Below are positions 50,102-62,500 of a stretch of DNA of 64,000 nt, piece by piece. Both the position numbers and the translations under genes were made by a program. The stretch is from Wolfiporia cocos (Eukaryota; Basidiomycota; Agaricomycetes; Polyporales; Phaeolaceae). Numbering within the stretch: position 1 is the stretch's first letter; each line of letters opens with the position of its first letter. The stretch covers positions 744,001 through 808,000 of the forward strand of contig JACCLO010000010.1 of assembly GCA_029448655.1 (NCBI GenBank), written 5' to 3'. The notes under the pieces were generated by a model. The model ran no database searches. It was given only the letters and a program-made list of their open reading frames with translations, and was not told the origin of the DNA.

Positions 50102-50814
50102 TATGAATAGAATCTGCTTCCGCCCTCACTCCGCCTGAAAAGGGGAGTCTGGGATTTTTTCTTCACAGGGGCTTTTCGTCGTTGTCAGCACCCCCCACTC
50201 GCCGTCAGGCAGCGGGGTTTCCTTAGTGGGCTCTGGGGGATCGCCTTCGGGCAGCCTTCGGGCACTATACCTGGACCCAGGGTTAAGGGACGGACTTGGC
50301 ACCTGCAAAGGGCCTTGTCGAGAGTTGAGAACCGGAGATAACGGGGCACGTGCCACCCTGGATTGCCGGCGATCTTCTAGCCTATCCCCAGGCGTTACAG
50401 GGGCGGCTCTATATATAGAACTGGGGTGGGCCTGAGTGACCCTGCCTAGAACCGCTGCCGATACGGCTTCAGAACGATAGAGTTCTGGCCTTGGCACCCT
50501 CTAAGTCCCTCAGGGCATGGGTTTGGTTTTAAGACTGGCAAGCCCCCTTTCTTGAGCTAGGCGTGGACACATGCGGAGTGTAATACTCCAAACCCTGTAC
50601 TACCTGCACGCAAGGGAAGCGTGTCAGACGTATCCTCCACCTGGTAGCGTATGAGAGACGCCAGCCAGTCGCCGACACTACCTCCAGTCGAGAGCAGAGC
50701 GCTCATTGACGCCGGAGTATAAGCGCTAGACCATCAATATACGACGATTAGCCCTGACCGAAGACCGCGTGAATTTTACACTAGATACAGTAGCTTATGA
50801 CTTCTTACGTAGCC
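50102..50814 (+). other. Leader of element G
   Basis: Contains CTCTGGGGGATCG near 50231 and CCCAGGGTTAAGG near 50277. The part near 50607-50700 resembles the leader end of element A. Confidence 0.75.
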
Positions 50815-51630
50815 ATGCCGAACACCTTCTGCGTCGCTCCACGCAACGCCGCCACGGGCCTCCATGAATGCTGGGAGATCCCTAGCAAACCGCTGAAGGC
50901 GTACATGCCTGAGGAAGCGGGGCCCGTGCGAAAGTCCCGAAAGGGCAAAAAGGAGGCGAAGAAGCCTTACACCCGAAGAGAACCAAACCTCGAGGAGATC
51001 GAAAGAGTGAACCACGAGGCAGCCCTTGCCAACATATGCCGCAAGAAGCTCGACAAGCTTTTCCGTCAGAAGGAGAACCTCGAAGCCCGACTCGACGCAG
51101 CCCGGCTCGACGAATACATCGCCCGGGTTGCCGCAGAAAAGGCCGAAACCAAACGGCTCATCGCCGCCGGCAAGGCCCGACGCGAACAGGGACCGAAGAA
51201 GACCCTGTTGGAGAGGGTGGAGGAGCTGCGGATGCCCGCAGAATGGGTCGAGAAACGGGGGATTTCCAACCCCAAGGACGTACACTGCACCGAGAAGAAG
51301 TGGGATCAGTGGATAGAGGTCGAAAAGAAGATCCTCGCCGCCCACCCCAAGCTTACCAGATTATGGCAAGCGGACGGTTACTCGACACCCGCACCAATCA
51401 TAGCCAAGTTCTCACGGCTCACAGGAGACTTCGACGAGCTGTGCGCCTATGGAGAACATCGCGTCCGGCAGGACACGATGACTAATCAACATCTCAGGCG
51501 CCTGGAGAAGTACCTGAAGCGGATGGAGTTTATTTTTGGGGACTTGAATATTGGGGAGCATGTTACATACCTGAAGAGGCAGTTGGTATCCGCCGGATTA
51601 GAGTTTAATCTGGGTACAGTCGAGTTGTAA
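50815..51630 (+). CDS. ORF0 of element G, unrecognised Gypsy accessory protein (271 aa)
   Basis: Homologue of the A and D ORF0 proteins. W-E-I-P lies at about residues 21-24, after GLHEC. A long charged helix at about 55-125 (LDKLFRQKENLEARLDAARL, then EYIARVAAEKAETKRLIAAG) probably forms a coiled coil. The C-terminal domain has LRMPAEWVEKRGI, CTEKKWD and LRRLEKYLKRMEFIF. The open frame starts six codons earlier (50797); the chosen ATG shares the TACGTAGCCATGCC-like context with A. The frame is intact although the element around it is destroyed, which fits a fairly recent insertion. Confidence 0.78.
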   Translation: MPNTFCVAPRNAATGLHECWEIPSKPLKAYMPEEAGPVRKSRKGKKEAKKPYTRREPNLEEIERVNHEAALANICRKKLDKLFRQKENLEARLDAARLDEYIARVAAEKAETKRLIAAGKARREQGPKKTLLERVEELRMPAEWVEKRGISNPKDVHCTEKKWDQWIEVEKKILAAHPKLTRLWQADGYSTPAPIIAKFSRLTGDFDELCAYGEHRVRQDTMTNQHLRRLEKYLKRMEFIFGDLNIGEHVTYLKRQLVSAGLEFNLGTVEL

Positions 51631-51904
51631 TAGTAGCACGAGACTCGAATCCAAAGTCCCGACAGGGCATTATTATTTCCTTTTTTGAATCTTTTAAGTC
51701 GAAAGTGACAAATAAGACTCAAGCTGACGAAAACACTTCAGCAACAATGGTGTCTTGGTCCATCATCCCCGCCGACGGACGTCACGCTACCACCTACAAG
51801 GTAGCAACTCCGTACAAGCCGGTGACCGGAAAACAAGCATGGCCCGGAGAGCAGACATGCCTCATGGATTATTTGTGAGTGGTTTCCGGCATCAGAGCTG
51901 GGGG

Positions 51905-52984
51905 TGTCACAGATTTATCTGGGGCTTACGGCATTTTGCCTACGATTATAGCAATTTATTCGGGATTTATACGTCTAACTACATGTTATCTACGGGTTAA
52001 CTCCCAATTGCCATACGACAAGCTCTCAACTGGGCTTATCACCACATGACCAGCTTACATAACGCTACGGCACCTTCCGGTCCAATAGCAACGTTACAGC
52101 TACGTCATACGGTCTCGCCCACCATAGCAAGACCAGCCACGTCATAGATCTTAGATCATAATGATAGGCCGAGCGCGGCACGCTCGCATAATAATGTCCA
52201 CATGTACAAACAGTGCCTCACGGCCTTGTACTATTGGGTCGGCCTTCTCGGCTTCCCACCGCCATAAGATCCTTGATCACAATGGCATCTCAGGCGTGCC
52301 ATGCCTTCGCATAATAATGGCAACACAGCCAAATAGCACTATATTAGCACCAAGGCAATATCGCTATAGGCTTGGCCTTCTCGGCCATCCCACGGACTCG
52401 GCGTTCTCCAAGTCCTGGGCTTCTGCCATCACGGCGTTGCCCAAACACCGGACCTTGCCTCACGGCTAAGTCCAACACATGTCCTGGTAACCATACGGTC
52501 CGGTACATTAACACATGCCACGGTACATCCGTCCAATGGCATAACGACCTCGGCGTTCCACCTTGGTCATCACGCGAAGCACGGCCAATCGCCATTATAC
52601 CTCACGGCAACCAGCAACCGGCTTCACCTATACCCGGGCTGCGCCCGCGTTACAACAAGATAACTAACAAATCCCTCTCTTACGATTGGTTCGGCCATTA
52701 GGGCCTTCCACGGCCATTGTAGATAGAGAGTCATAAACAGTAGATAAGATAAGCTTCGCCACTTGGCAAAGCCACATAACCCGGAATGGTAACAGCTAGC
52801 TAGTAGCACGTGACCATCCTTAAACATGTATATAATAATAGGGCTGGACGCCTATATGTCTTTAGTTCTATTATTCTCGGCTTGCACCGTAGAATAACCT
52901 CTCATATCCTGCTGTGCTAGACTGCTACTCTATCACCTAGTCCCTCAACACATAGGTGGTGAGTCCCACAGCAAGTCTGTGTCA
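51905..52984 (+). repeat. 5' LTR of element I (1080 bp)
   Basis: TGTCACAGATTTATCT to GTCTGTGTCA. The predicted RNA start AGTTCTATTATT (52864-52875) is complementary to AATAATAGAACT (52986-52997). Confidence 0.9.
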
Positions 52985-53562
52985 TAATAATAGAACTTCC
53001 TACCCCCCCGCCCTTCCTTAACTGGTTGGGCCTGGGGTTTTTCCCCCCACAGGTGTCTGAGATTGCGCCCCATTCCGCCTCTGCCTTCCTGGTTGGTATG
53101 CTAAATGGTTGGGTTCTGGGGGATACTTGCGGCGGGGGTTTGATCCCCCTGCCACCCAGTGGGGCTCTGCCTGCCTAATCAGCGGCGGAGTCCTGCGAAC
53201 CCGGACTCCAGGGTTAAGGAGAGGCGCTGGCTTCCTGAAAAGGTCGCTGGCGCCAGCGGTTGAGACCCGCCTGTTGAGAAGAGGGGACGGTCTGCCTGTG
53301 TGCGCCCAACCCCCTGGCATGGCAATCCCTGTTTAGGGACCCATCCCTATCAGCAGGATCCCCATAGGGATATGCGCTCCGGCGTATTCCCTCAGCAGGG
53401 TGTGGGAATCTTCCATCGCCGATCCTCAGGCGTAAGAGGCCCGCTTTGGGTCCCTTGTGGACTAAAGTGGTGAGGTGGCGCGGCTCGCAAGGCCGCGCCG
53501 GCCTAGGTTACAGAGCGTTAGCCAAGTGTTAGTCCTTCGGGCAGCTGGTGTGCTCTCCCTGT
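51905..53562 (+). mobile_element. Element I, 5' LTR and leader only
   Basis: The LTR (51905-52984) and about 580 bp of leader are present; the rest is replaced at 53563 by a B-family LTR. The leader shares CTGGGGGATAC, CCAGGGTTAAGG (about 53209-53220) and GCCTGTGTGCGCCCAACCCC with D and F. Confidence 0.88.
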
Positions 53563-54271
53563 TGTTACGGTTATTTTAATTTTTTCGAATATTGACAGAA
53601 CTCACCACCGGTCGAATACGATACAGGGACTTGTTGCGCAACCAACTCCCCTGGCTACTCGTGACTCTACTGGGCGCATCCCCAGTTGTACTAGTCTATA
53701 GGGCGCGTTTCATCTTTGGCAGATCCAACTCTGCCACCGTTTTATGTTCATTGTTTATTAGCTGATAGATGGCGTTCAACCGCCATCATTCCTATCTATC
53801 GTCTCAGGTATATCACTACATACCTATCAAACGTTTGGTACTATAGCATAGATAGTATCGGTGACATCTGGGACGGACTTGACCCCTAAAACCCAACGCA
53901 GTATATAAACTGATGTACTTACTGTCGAGGCTCTTCAGCTCGACCTTGTTGTATAAACAAGAAGTCTTATACTCGTTCTCAAATGTAGGAAACTACGCTC
54001 AGTATTTCTCACTCGAGCAACCGAACGACTAAGTCCTCGAAGTGCACACTGACTTCTCGGACTTAGGCGAGTCTTATATTCTATTCGACTCGCACTTGAA
54101 CAGATTATATCCTCTAACGCGTATTGGATATTAACCGATCTCCTAAGGACTTCACTTAGGACCCGAAGGCATCTAACGAGTATTTGCCTTGCATACGGCG
54201 ACGTGCCTACGTGCAGAAGAACGATCTATATTCGCGACTCGAATATACGAACGGGTATTCGACCCGTAACA
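53563..54271 (+). repeat. Lone B-family LTR without TSD (709 bp)
   Basis: TGTTACGG to CCGTAACA, same length as and close to the LTR at 14256-14964. The flanks CCTGT and GGCAG do not match. The left side is element I leader and the right side is unrelated DNA. Confidence 0.93.
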
Positions 54272-54427
54272 GGCAGTACATAATGCAATGCTTGAAGCCG
54301 CCTGCATTTATCTGAATTTTCTGCAGAGCAAAAAATCGCGAGAACTACTCACGAAATTTGCTTCGTACACTCAGCTATGGCACATCCTTGTTGTCATAGT
54401 CCTCAGGCTTATTAAAAATGATAGAAG

Positions 54428-55779
54428 TGTCACAAGCCGATTTCATTCAGTTAGCCAACGACTGAACGACAAACCTTATCTTATCTAAGCGCCCGCCTAA
54501 GCATCACGTGCAAGGACCCCGAACACCCCACACGTGCCTAGTCAGACCCCGGACACTCTTCTCTCGGCTCTACCCCTAGGTTAGGGTTATCACGGACTAT
54601 CAGCTTATGTAATACTGTACAGTAGCCAAACATGTACAAACATCTAGATAGCATATATACTGGCCTGACGAGCAGGGAGCACCCCAGACCCGTCTTGGCC
54701 TTTACTGCCTTGAGTAGCCTCAGATCAGGAAGTCGCTTCCACGCGATTACACTTCCCCTGAGAAGTTGCTTGAGAACGTGCTTGTGTCATAAGACGAGTC
54801 TCCCCCCCCGCTCTGAGTTCATTCCAGAGCAACCCCGGCGCACTAGGGGCAAAGTGCACTCTTCTTTCGCCCTCGTTTGACTTCTGTCATCCGGGCACGT
54901 GATTAGTAAACCCATACCCATCTCATCCCAGGGTCAAGGGATTTGAGTTCTGGGGGACACTTGTGAACAGCGTGTAGGGGACCACTCCTACCGTTGTCTC
55001 TAAGCTACTGAGCCACCGTCGTGCAATACGGCGTAAAGGCTTTGGGTCTTATCCCCACCGTAGTAGACGTGTACCCGACGCATAATAATCAAAAGCGTTA
55101 AGGGGCCCTACGGCAGTTTACAGAGGCACTGGGCACCTATTTACCCGCATTACCGCGGCACGTACGAGCATTACCGCTCCCCCGTCACTATACAACCCAG
55201 CGCCCCACCAGGCGGCTGAAGAGGCGCGACACAGCCTGTCCATACGGCCACTTGGCCAAAGTACGTTTAGTTTTTACACGCCCCATCCCAGGCGGATAGT
55301 TCCTGTCCCCCCGGTATCCCGAATTAGCTTCGGGGCTGGACGAGGGTTCAGAGGCAGAGTTTCCTTGCCGGCTTTGGGCAGAAAACCCCTTAGCGTTTCT
55401 TGGCGCACTCCCGAAAAGGAGTGGACTCTGACAGAGGCGGACAACCGAAGTTTGTAGTTACCACCCCGATCGCAGCTATAGGCTGATCCACAGTGGGCGG
55501 GTAGCGCTTCGAACGTCGCGGCCACTGCTTTTTTATCTTCCGTAAAAACACAAATACATACAATGGGCTTTCCCGCCTAACCCAACCTCGGCGGACTTTG
55601 GTCTTCGGTGTCAGACGGTAGCCGCGACAATGGTTCAGACCGGTGTGTGGAACGCCGACATGGGAGCACGGTTCCTGCGGGAGGCACAACGCCTCCAGGC
55701 AGACGCCCTTGCAGCAGGAGACACGGCTTCGCTACACAGCCAGCACTCCGTCCCCCGTCGGTCAGTACCATCGGTTCCG
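54428..55779 (+). mobile_element. Element H, E-family remnant (LTR, leader, gag fragment)
   Basis: The LTR is 54428-54789 (TGTCACAAGCCGATTTC to GCTTGTGTCA, 362 bp). The leader has CCAGGGTCAAGG near 54928. The gag fragment follows. The primer site AAGACGAGTCT (54791-54801) matches the predicted RNA start AGACCCGTCTT (54686-54696) with one mismatch. It is cut off at 55779 by a minus-strand LTR. Confidence 0.87.
55561..55779 (+). pseudogene. gag fragment of element H, N-terminal part deleted
   Basis: The frame from 55561 reads QWAFPPNPTSADFG, then GARFLREAQRLQADAL and AAGDTASLHSQ, matching E gag from about residue 130. The preceding 130 residues are missing: the leader is joined directly to this point. 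There is no in-frame ATG, and the end is truncated by the LTR at 55780. Confidence 0.82.
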
Positions 55780-56180
55780 TGACACAAAATGCCTAAGGGC
55801 ATACCGTCATCCAAGACCCTCCGCCTAACGCTAACGTTAAGGGTACAACGCCGATAAGGGGGCGAGGCGGATCCCAGACTAGCATGCTGAAGACTTAGAG
55901 TAATGAGGGAAGCGCCCCAACGTCTAGAATAACAGTTCTGGGGAGTAAGCCCCAGAACGTCGCAGCTTAAGTACATGTAGAGCCGTTGTATATCTACTAG
56001 AGACCCGCCCTAAAGGCAGGGTCTGTGCGCAGCGTCAACGCTCCTAAGTCATGTGCTACTTAAGTAAGCCTTGACCATGTGACCTGTACAGCGGGGTGGG
56101 CACCTATACCGCTACGCTACTTCTACTGGGTCCATTCTATGACACGTGACGTATATACCATGAGTCCCTTGGTTCGAGAC
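55780..56180 (-). repeat. Broken minus-strand LTR related to the solo LTR at 30443-30844
   Basis: On the minus strand it ends GGCATTTTGTGTCA at 55780. It shares with 30443-30844 the order AGCACATGAC, CACAGACC, TATA region and GCATGCTAGTCTG. Its 5' end is missing because element E is inserted at 56181, next to GAGAC. Confidence 0.6.
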
Positions 56181-56553
56181 TGACACAAGCAACACTTCAA
56201 GCAACTACTCAGGGGATTGTTACTCGCGTTTCAGCGCAATCCTAGTCTGAGGCTACTCAAGGCGTATAAGGCCAAGACGAGTCTGGGGTGCTACCCTGCT
56301 CGTCGGCCAGTATATATGCTATTCTACTGTTTGTACATTGTTTGGCTGCTGTACAGTTATTACGTAAGCTGAGAGTCCGATACTATGGTAAACCCTATAA
56401 TGGGTGTAGGTACACGGCACAGAGTGTCCGGGGGGCTGGTAGCACGTGATAGGGTGTTCGGGGTCTTGCACGTGACTGCTTAGGCGCGTGCTTAGATAAG
56501 ATAAGGGTTCAGGCTCTAGTCACTAGCTAGGCGAAAGAAATCGGCTTGTGACA
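56181..56553 (-). repeat. 3' LTR of element E (373 bp)
   Basis: TGTCACAAGCCGATTTC to GCTTGTGTCA on the minus strand. The predicted RNA start AGACTCGTCTT lies at 56284-56274. The gag-pol stop codon lies 38 bp inside this LTR. Confidence 0.94.
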
Positions 56554-59500
56554 GTACCCCCTCTTCTAGCTGCGTGTCCCCGCGCCCAGCAATTACTTTG
56601 CAGAAGTTTTGGTCAACGTGACATGGGTGGTCGTGTTCGTGTTTTTGACAGATGTGTGGGTTTGCCATCTGTATGGTATACTGTACGGGATAGATCCAGC
56701 CCGGGTTGTTGGGTATCGTGGATTCTATGCATTGTCCCACTTGTATTCCATATTGTACTACACGACTTTTGGGATTACAAAACCAGAAGTTCCTGGCGAC
56801 GAGTTGTTTTGGGTAGATATAGAAGGGAATTTTCGCGTCCTTCAGTAATTCGATATCTACGTCGTCGTGGATGATGAACTCGTTCGGGTTTTGTCTGAGT
56901 CCCATGGCGATGGCTTTCTTTTCGAAGTCCTCCCACTCTGGGTCCCACTCAGTGTGTCTGTTTTTCCACTGGTGGCCTGGAGCGGTTGGTCTTTCTTCGA
57001 AGTATTTGGTTACCAAATCCTGCCAGGGAGTCAATCCGCGTTTCCTTTCCCATGTCGTCGTCCCATCAGACCATTCAACTTCCAGCTCGACTCGCCCTCG
57101 GTCTTCCCTGGATGCGAGGATCCTGAGAGGCCTGCGAGCGTCATTGCTTTCCGTCTGTTCGTTGTGGTCCTGATTGGGGAAAGCCGGAGCATGATACGGT
57201 AGTAGTAGGACTTCGTTAAATACGGGGTATATGCCTCGCATGTCTGCGGGCAAGTCCAGTTCGTATGCTCCATGTCCGACTTTCTTGGTGACCTTGTACG
57301 GACCGTACCGCTTTGAATCGAGTTTCTTCGTAGGGTTTCCCATGTTAATGTTTCGCCCATCGACCCAAACCATGTCTCCCTCGTTGTACTCGTGGGGATT
57401 GGTTCGTTTCCGGTCGTAATATTCTTTCATACGAAGTTTGGCTTTCTCGAGATTCTTCGAAGCGGTTTGGCTGACTTCGTGCATGTGTTCGACCCAGTCC
57501 TTGGCTGTTCCCACCCCCTCTTCCAGCTCTGGTGCCTCCACGCCTGTAAATGGGTGGTATCCGTGAGTGAGGTAAAAGGGGCTGTAGCCCGTACTACTAT
57601 GTACATGACACTTGTACGCAAATGCTGCTAGCGGGAGTAAGTCCGGCCAGTTGGTATGAGTGTCGTTAATAAATAATCGTAGGTACACCTCCAGTTCCTG
57701 GTTCATTCGCTCCGTCTGCCCGTCTGTCTGTGGGTGGAACGCGGTACTGGGGTTTCCCTCGATGCCTAATCTACGGTATACATCTTTGATGAAGTCTGAT
57801 ACAAACTGTGGTCCTCTGTCGCTAAATACTTTCTTTGGTAGTCCGTGTTGTGCATATACTTTATCTACAAATATGTTGGCCCAACCTTCGGCAGTAAGCC
57901 TGGTTGTGGTTGGGACTGCGATATAGTCCTTGGATTTCATATCTACAACTACAATAATAGCGTCCCGACCCTTGGATACTGGGAGTCCCGTGATCATATC
58001 GACGGAAATGTTCTCCCAGTTGTGTGTGGGTGTTGGATTCGGGTTCAGTGGTGCGGCTCTCTTCGAGCGGTCTGGCTTGGCTCTTTGGCACTTGATACAT
58101 GCCTTGACGTACTGGCGGATGTCGTTTCGCATCTTTGGCCACCAGTATGATCGATGAACGGCGGTGTACGTGTTTTCAGTGCCGGGATGTCCTGCCGAGA
58201 CCGTGTCGTGGAATGATGAAATGATTTTTCCGATTAATTCCTCGTCTCTCGGAATGATCAACTTCCCCCTCCTGTAGCGTAGGCCGTCCTCGGCCGTTTC
58301 TACTGATCCTTCTACTACCTCCTTGTCGTAGAGAGCGGCTTCCGCTTTGACCCTCTCTTTTACCTCCTCGTGGGTGATTCCGTGAGGTAAGGTATAGAAT
58401 GAGGATCTCAGCCTTTCTGCGCTGTCTTTGGCGAAGAGGTGCTCCTTCAAGACGATCTGTCCTTTGAGGTGATCCTTGTTGTCGTCGTGATCGCCTCTTC
58501 GGGATAGGCCGTCTGCCCTTCCATTGGTCTTCCCGGGGATGTGCACGAGTTGTAGGTCGTACTCGGCGAGTTCCGTCATCCACCGGGCTTGTCGTGGATT
58601 AATCTTTTGTGCGGTCTTAAAGTATTCTAAATTCTTATGGTCCGTTAGTACTTCTACAGGGTGTTTTGCACCCATTACAAAATGCCGCCATTCGTCTAGG
58701 GCGCGCATTATGGCCAGCAGTTCGCGATCGTAAATCTCGTAGTTTCGTTCTGCCGGTAGTAGCATCTTTGAGTGGTACGCTATGGGTTTCCAGATGCCGT
58801 CTTGATTCTGCATGAGGCAGGCTCCAGTTGCGAAGTCTGAAGAGTCTGCCTCGATGCGGAATGGATCGTCATCGTTCGGTATCCCTAGTACAGGTGCTGT
58901 GACGAAGATATTTTTTAACTTGTCGAAGCATTCCTGTTCTGTCACGCCCCATTGCCATTCTCCATCTTTGGTTAGATTGATAAGGGGGCGTGCTACCGTT
59001 GAGAACTTGGGTATGAATCTCCGGTAGAAGTTGGCAAATCCTATGAAGGATTGCACTTCTTTCTTATTCCGAGGTGCCGGCCATTCGGCTACTGCGGCGA
59101 CCTTCGCAGGGTCCATACGGATTTCCCCATGAGAGATTATGTGCCCTAGGTACTCTACTTCGGATTTCTCGAACTCGCATTTTTCTGGTTTACAGGTCAG
59201 CTTATTTTGACGGAGAACCAAAAGAACCTTGCGCAGGATCTCTCTATGTTCTTTCTGGTTCTCCGTGAAAATAAGGATATCGTCCAAATATACAATGACC
59301 TTCCCCGTGAGGACTAGGTCCCTAAATATGTCGTTCATCAAGGTCTGGAATGTGCCTGGTGCGTTGCACATTCCGAAGAACATCACTAATGGCTCGTAGA
59401 GCCCCCTATTAGTGATGAAGGCGGCTTTTTCCTCGTCGCCTTCCTTGATTCGGACGTTGGTGTATCCCCAACGAATGTCCAGTTTGGAAAAGTACTTAGC

Positions 59501-62500
59501 CCGTTTAAGCTTGTTAAGCAGCTCCGTGATGAGCGGGAGCGGGTACTTGTTCTTTTTGGTCATCTGGTTCAACTTTCGATAGTCCTGGATAGGGCGTAGT
59601 TTCCCATCCTTCTTTTTGACAAAGAAGAAGGGTGCCCCCCATGGTGACTTCGATGGGCGGATGCGGCCCATGCGCAGTTGTTCTTCTAAGAAATCGTCCA
59701 ATGCTTCTTGTTCTCTAGGTGAAAGGGCGTAGATCTTGCCCGCGTATGGTTCTGAATTGGGGAGGAGCTCGATGGCGTGGTCCCACGGTCGCCGTTCTGG
59801 GAGTGTGTCGAATTCCTTTTCCTCAAACACGTCTTTGAATTCGTGCAAGTACTCGGGTACGACTTCCTCGAACGTCTTGGCTTCCGTGGTTTTGCCAGTC
59901 GCGATGGCGATTTCGGTTGCCTTCGTGGCGCGGACTCTTTCGGCGATGTCTGCTCTGCATTCATCCCTGTTTCGGATCCATGCGTCAGCGAAAATGTAGT
60001 AGATGTGATCACCGTCCTCGATCTGCTCGTGTTCGCAGTCACAAGAGAACGTGATCCGTCGCTTCTTCCAATCAATGGAAGGGTTATGGTCTTCGAGCCA
60101 GTCGAAGCCTAAAAAGATGTCCGCGGAGCTAAGTTCCGTAACGTGGAACTTGCGGGTTTCCAAGTGCGTGTCGATCTGCATTTGGAGTTCGACGTAGTGC
60201 GTCATGAGCCCCATGCTGTTGGTTGATCCGTCCGCGTTGAACAGCTTGATAGGGCGGTCCAATGGGATCTGCTCGAGTCGGTGTTCCTCCACGTAGGACT
60301 TACTGATCACCGATCCAGTGGAACCGGAGTCGATGAGAGCCTTTGTGAAGAGGGCACGTCCGTCCGGGCGGTGGAGAGTGATCGGTACTTCGATCTGCTT
60401 TCCCCGTTTTCCCGTCTGGATGACCACTACACTTCCCCTGAGTTTTTCACCAGTTGAACCGAAACCCTGTGTTCCTCGCGCGGTTTCGTGGATCGACTTG
60501 ACAATCTTGGTGTTGGGTGTCATATTGCATTCGAGTATAAACTGGGCGATTCTGTCCCCGTACTCGACCTGATAATCTGCTCCGGTCTGATTATTCAGTA
60601 TGACTTTTACTCGGCCGGTGTAGTCTTCGTCTACTACACCGCCTTCCACGTCGACTCCCTTGAGGGCGAGTCCGGATCGTGGGGCGATACGTCCGTATAC
60701 ACCGGCTGGCATCCTGATCTTGATGCCAGTGTCTACGGTGACACGTTTCCCATTAGGAACAACGACCTCCTCCGCAGAGTAGAGGTCGTACCCAGCGGCA
60801 CCTTCGCTTTTGCGCTCAGGTGGGATTGCCCGTGGGTGATCTAGGTATATGTCGAGCGTGACCGTCCTCTTCTTGACGCGTCTACGCCGCATTTTCTTTT
60901 CTGATTTCTTAGTGGCACCTGATGCGTCTGCCATTTCCACATCAGGTGTCACTACCGGGTCCACATCCATTGGAACATATGTTACATTAGCATTGGAGGA
61001 ATTAAGCACGGTATTTGCCTCCCGCCACGCTCCAGTGGGAGGCGCCTCCAAGGCTGTTACAAACGAGTCGTCGGAGCATGTTGAAGCTCCGTCGTCGTCA
61101 TCTATGTCCGATTCTACAGATGCGAGAGGTACGGATACTGGTTCTAATATCGGGGCCCCGGTCTCTAGCCCATATAGTCCATCCACCGGTTCGTCGTTCT
61201 CCGTGGCAGCCGAGTCACTTTTTTTGGAGTTTACTGGTTCTTCTACTTCCAATACTGAAAAGCGATTCGAGGGGGAGGGACTTACCTGAGTGGGTGCGAA
61301 CCCGGCTTCCTTTGCGGCGTCAGGGTTCTCCTTGGCCCAGGCGGCCACCATTCGGACAAAGTCCTCCTGGGGGATCTCGCTAAGGACCGTGGGAGCGTCA
61401 TTCCCTGCAATAGCCTGCCGAGTTCGCTGTGTTCCGGATCCACTGGCGGCGGGGGTGGTGTTGGTCTTGGGCCGCCAGTTTGGTTGGTGCCAGGATGTCT
61501 TGGTGCATCCCTTACCAGGTGCCTCGGCCTGCGTCTTGCTGCAAGAGTGGCACTTCCTCTTGAGCAGGTTCGCCCTTTCTTCCGCAGTTGGCTCCGCTCG
61601 GGGAGCGCGCTCGGGCTTAGCACGCTCCTTGCCCTTGTCCGTGGTGCTCCTACCGCTCCGCAGTTTCTCCTCGTCCCGGAGTCGACGCATCGCATTGTCG
61701 GTCCGGAGGATGGCCTGTTTCCAGGATTCGTAATCCTCCGGGATCTGGACATTGTACCCACGTTGCGATTTGTCGTTGACGGTGGCGGCGACGAATGCCT
61801 GGTGGACCGAGGAATAAATGTCCTTGGGGATTGCCCTGGTGACCCAGCTATGGACCACCTGGTTCTCCCGGTCGTATTTGGCTTCTCCCAGGAGTCGTTC
61901 CAACTCCTGGAAGTATTCCTCGCCCTTGCCGAGCGTCATGGTGAGTCGCTCTGCCGCTACTGCCGCCTTTTTCTCCAGGTCCGGGTCGTCGAACTTTTGG
62001 TGCAGTTCCCAGACGAATCGTTGCCAGCTGATCCTCCACTGTCCTCCCAGGTAGTGTTCCTTGGTGAAGGCCGTTACCCATGCATCGACCTTTGGACCGC
62101 GGATCAACGAGATTGCCGCGCCCACCTTCTTGGAATCGGTGAAGAGGATGGGGGCGTTGTCGTCGATGTACAACTGGAGCCGCATGTACCAATCCGTGAA
62201 CCCGGTGCCGGTGAACGCCTCCGGTTCCCTGACCTTGGACTTGTAACGGGGGTCGGGCTGTGGTTCGGGCAGTATCGAGTATGCATCCCACTGCGACGAT
62301 GCCGGTTTCATTGGTCTCCACATAGACGCACGAGTTCCCTGGAGAGGCGCGGCTCCCCAGGTGTTCACGCGCGCGTTCTGTGTCGGCACGGGGTTACCGA
62401 ACATATCGTGCGCCTGTGGGGGGTGGACTGCCTGGGCGAAGGTGTCGGGACGGACGGGTGCTGGGGCCGTAAGTACCGGGGGTGTGTAGCCGGGTAGGAA

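Larger units (their letters stand above)
49473..51904 (+). mobile_element. Element G, 5' LTR, leader, ORF0 and a short remnant
   Basis: Distinct Gypsy family. Inserted in the leader of F after GACGT and itself cut at 51904 by element I. Only the 5' part survives. After ORF0 a 43-codon ORF starts at 51747, at the position where A and D have gag, but it shows no gag similarity. Confidence 0.88.
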
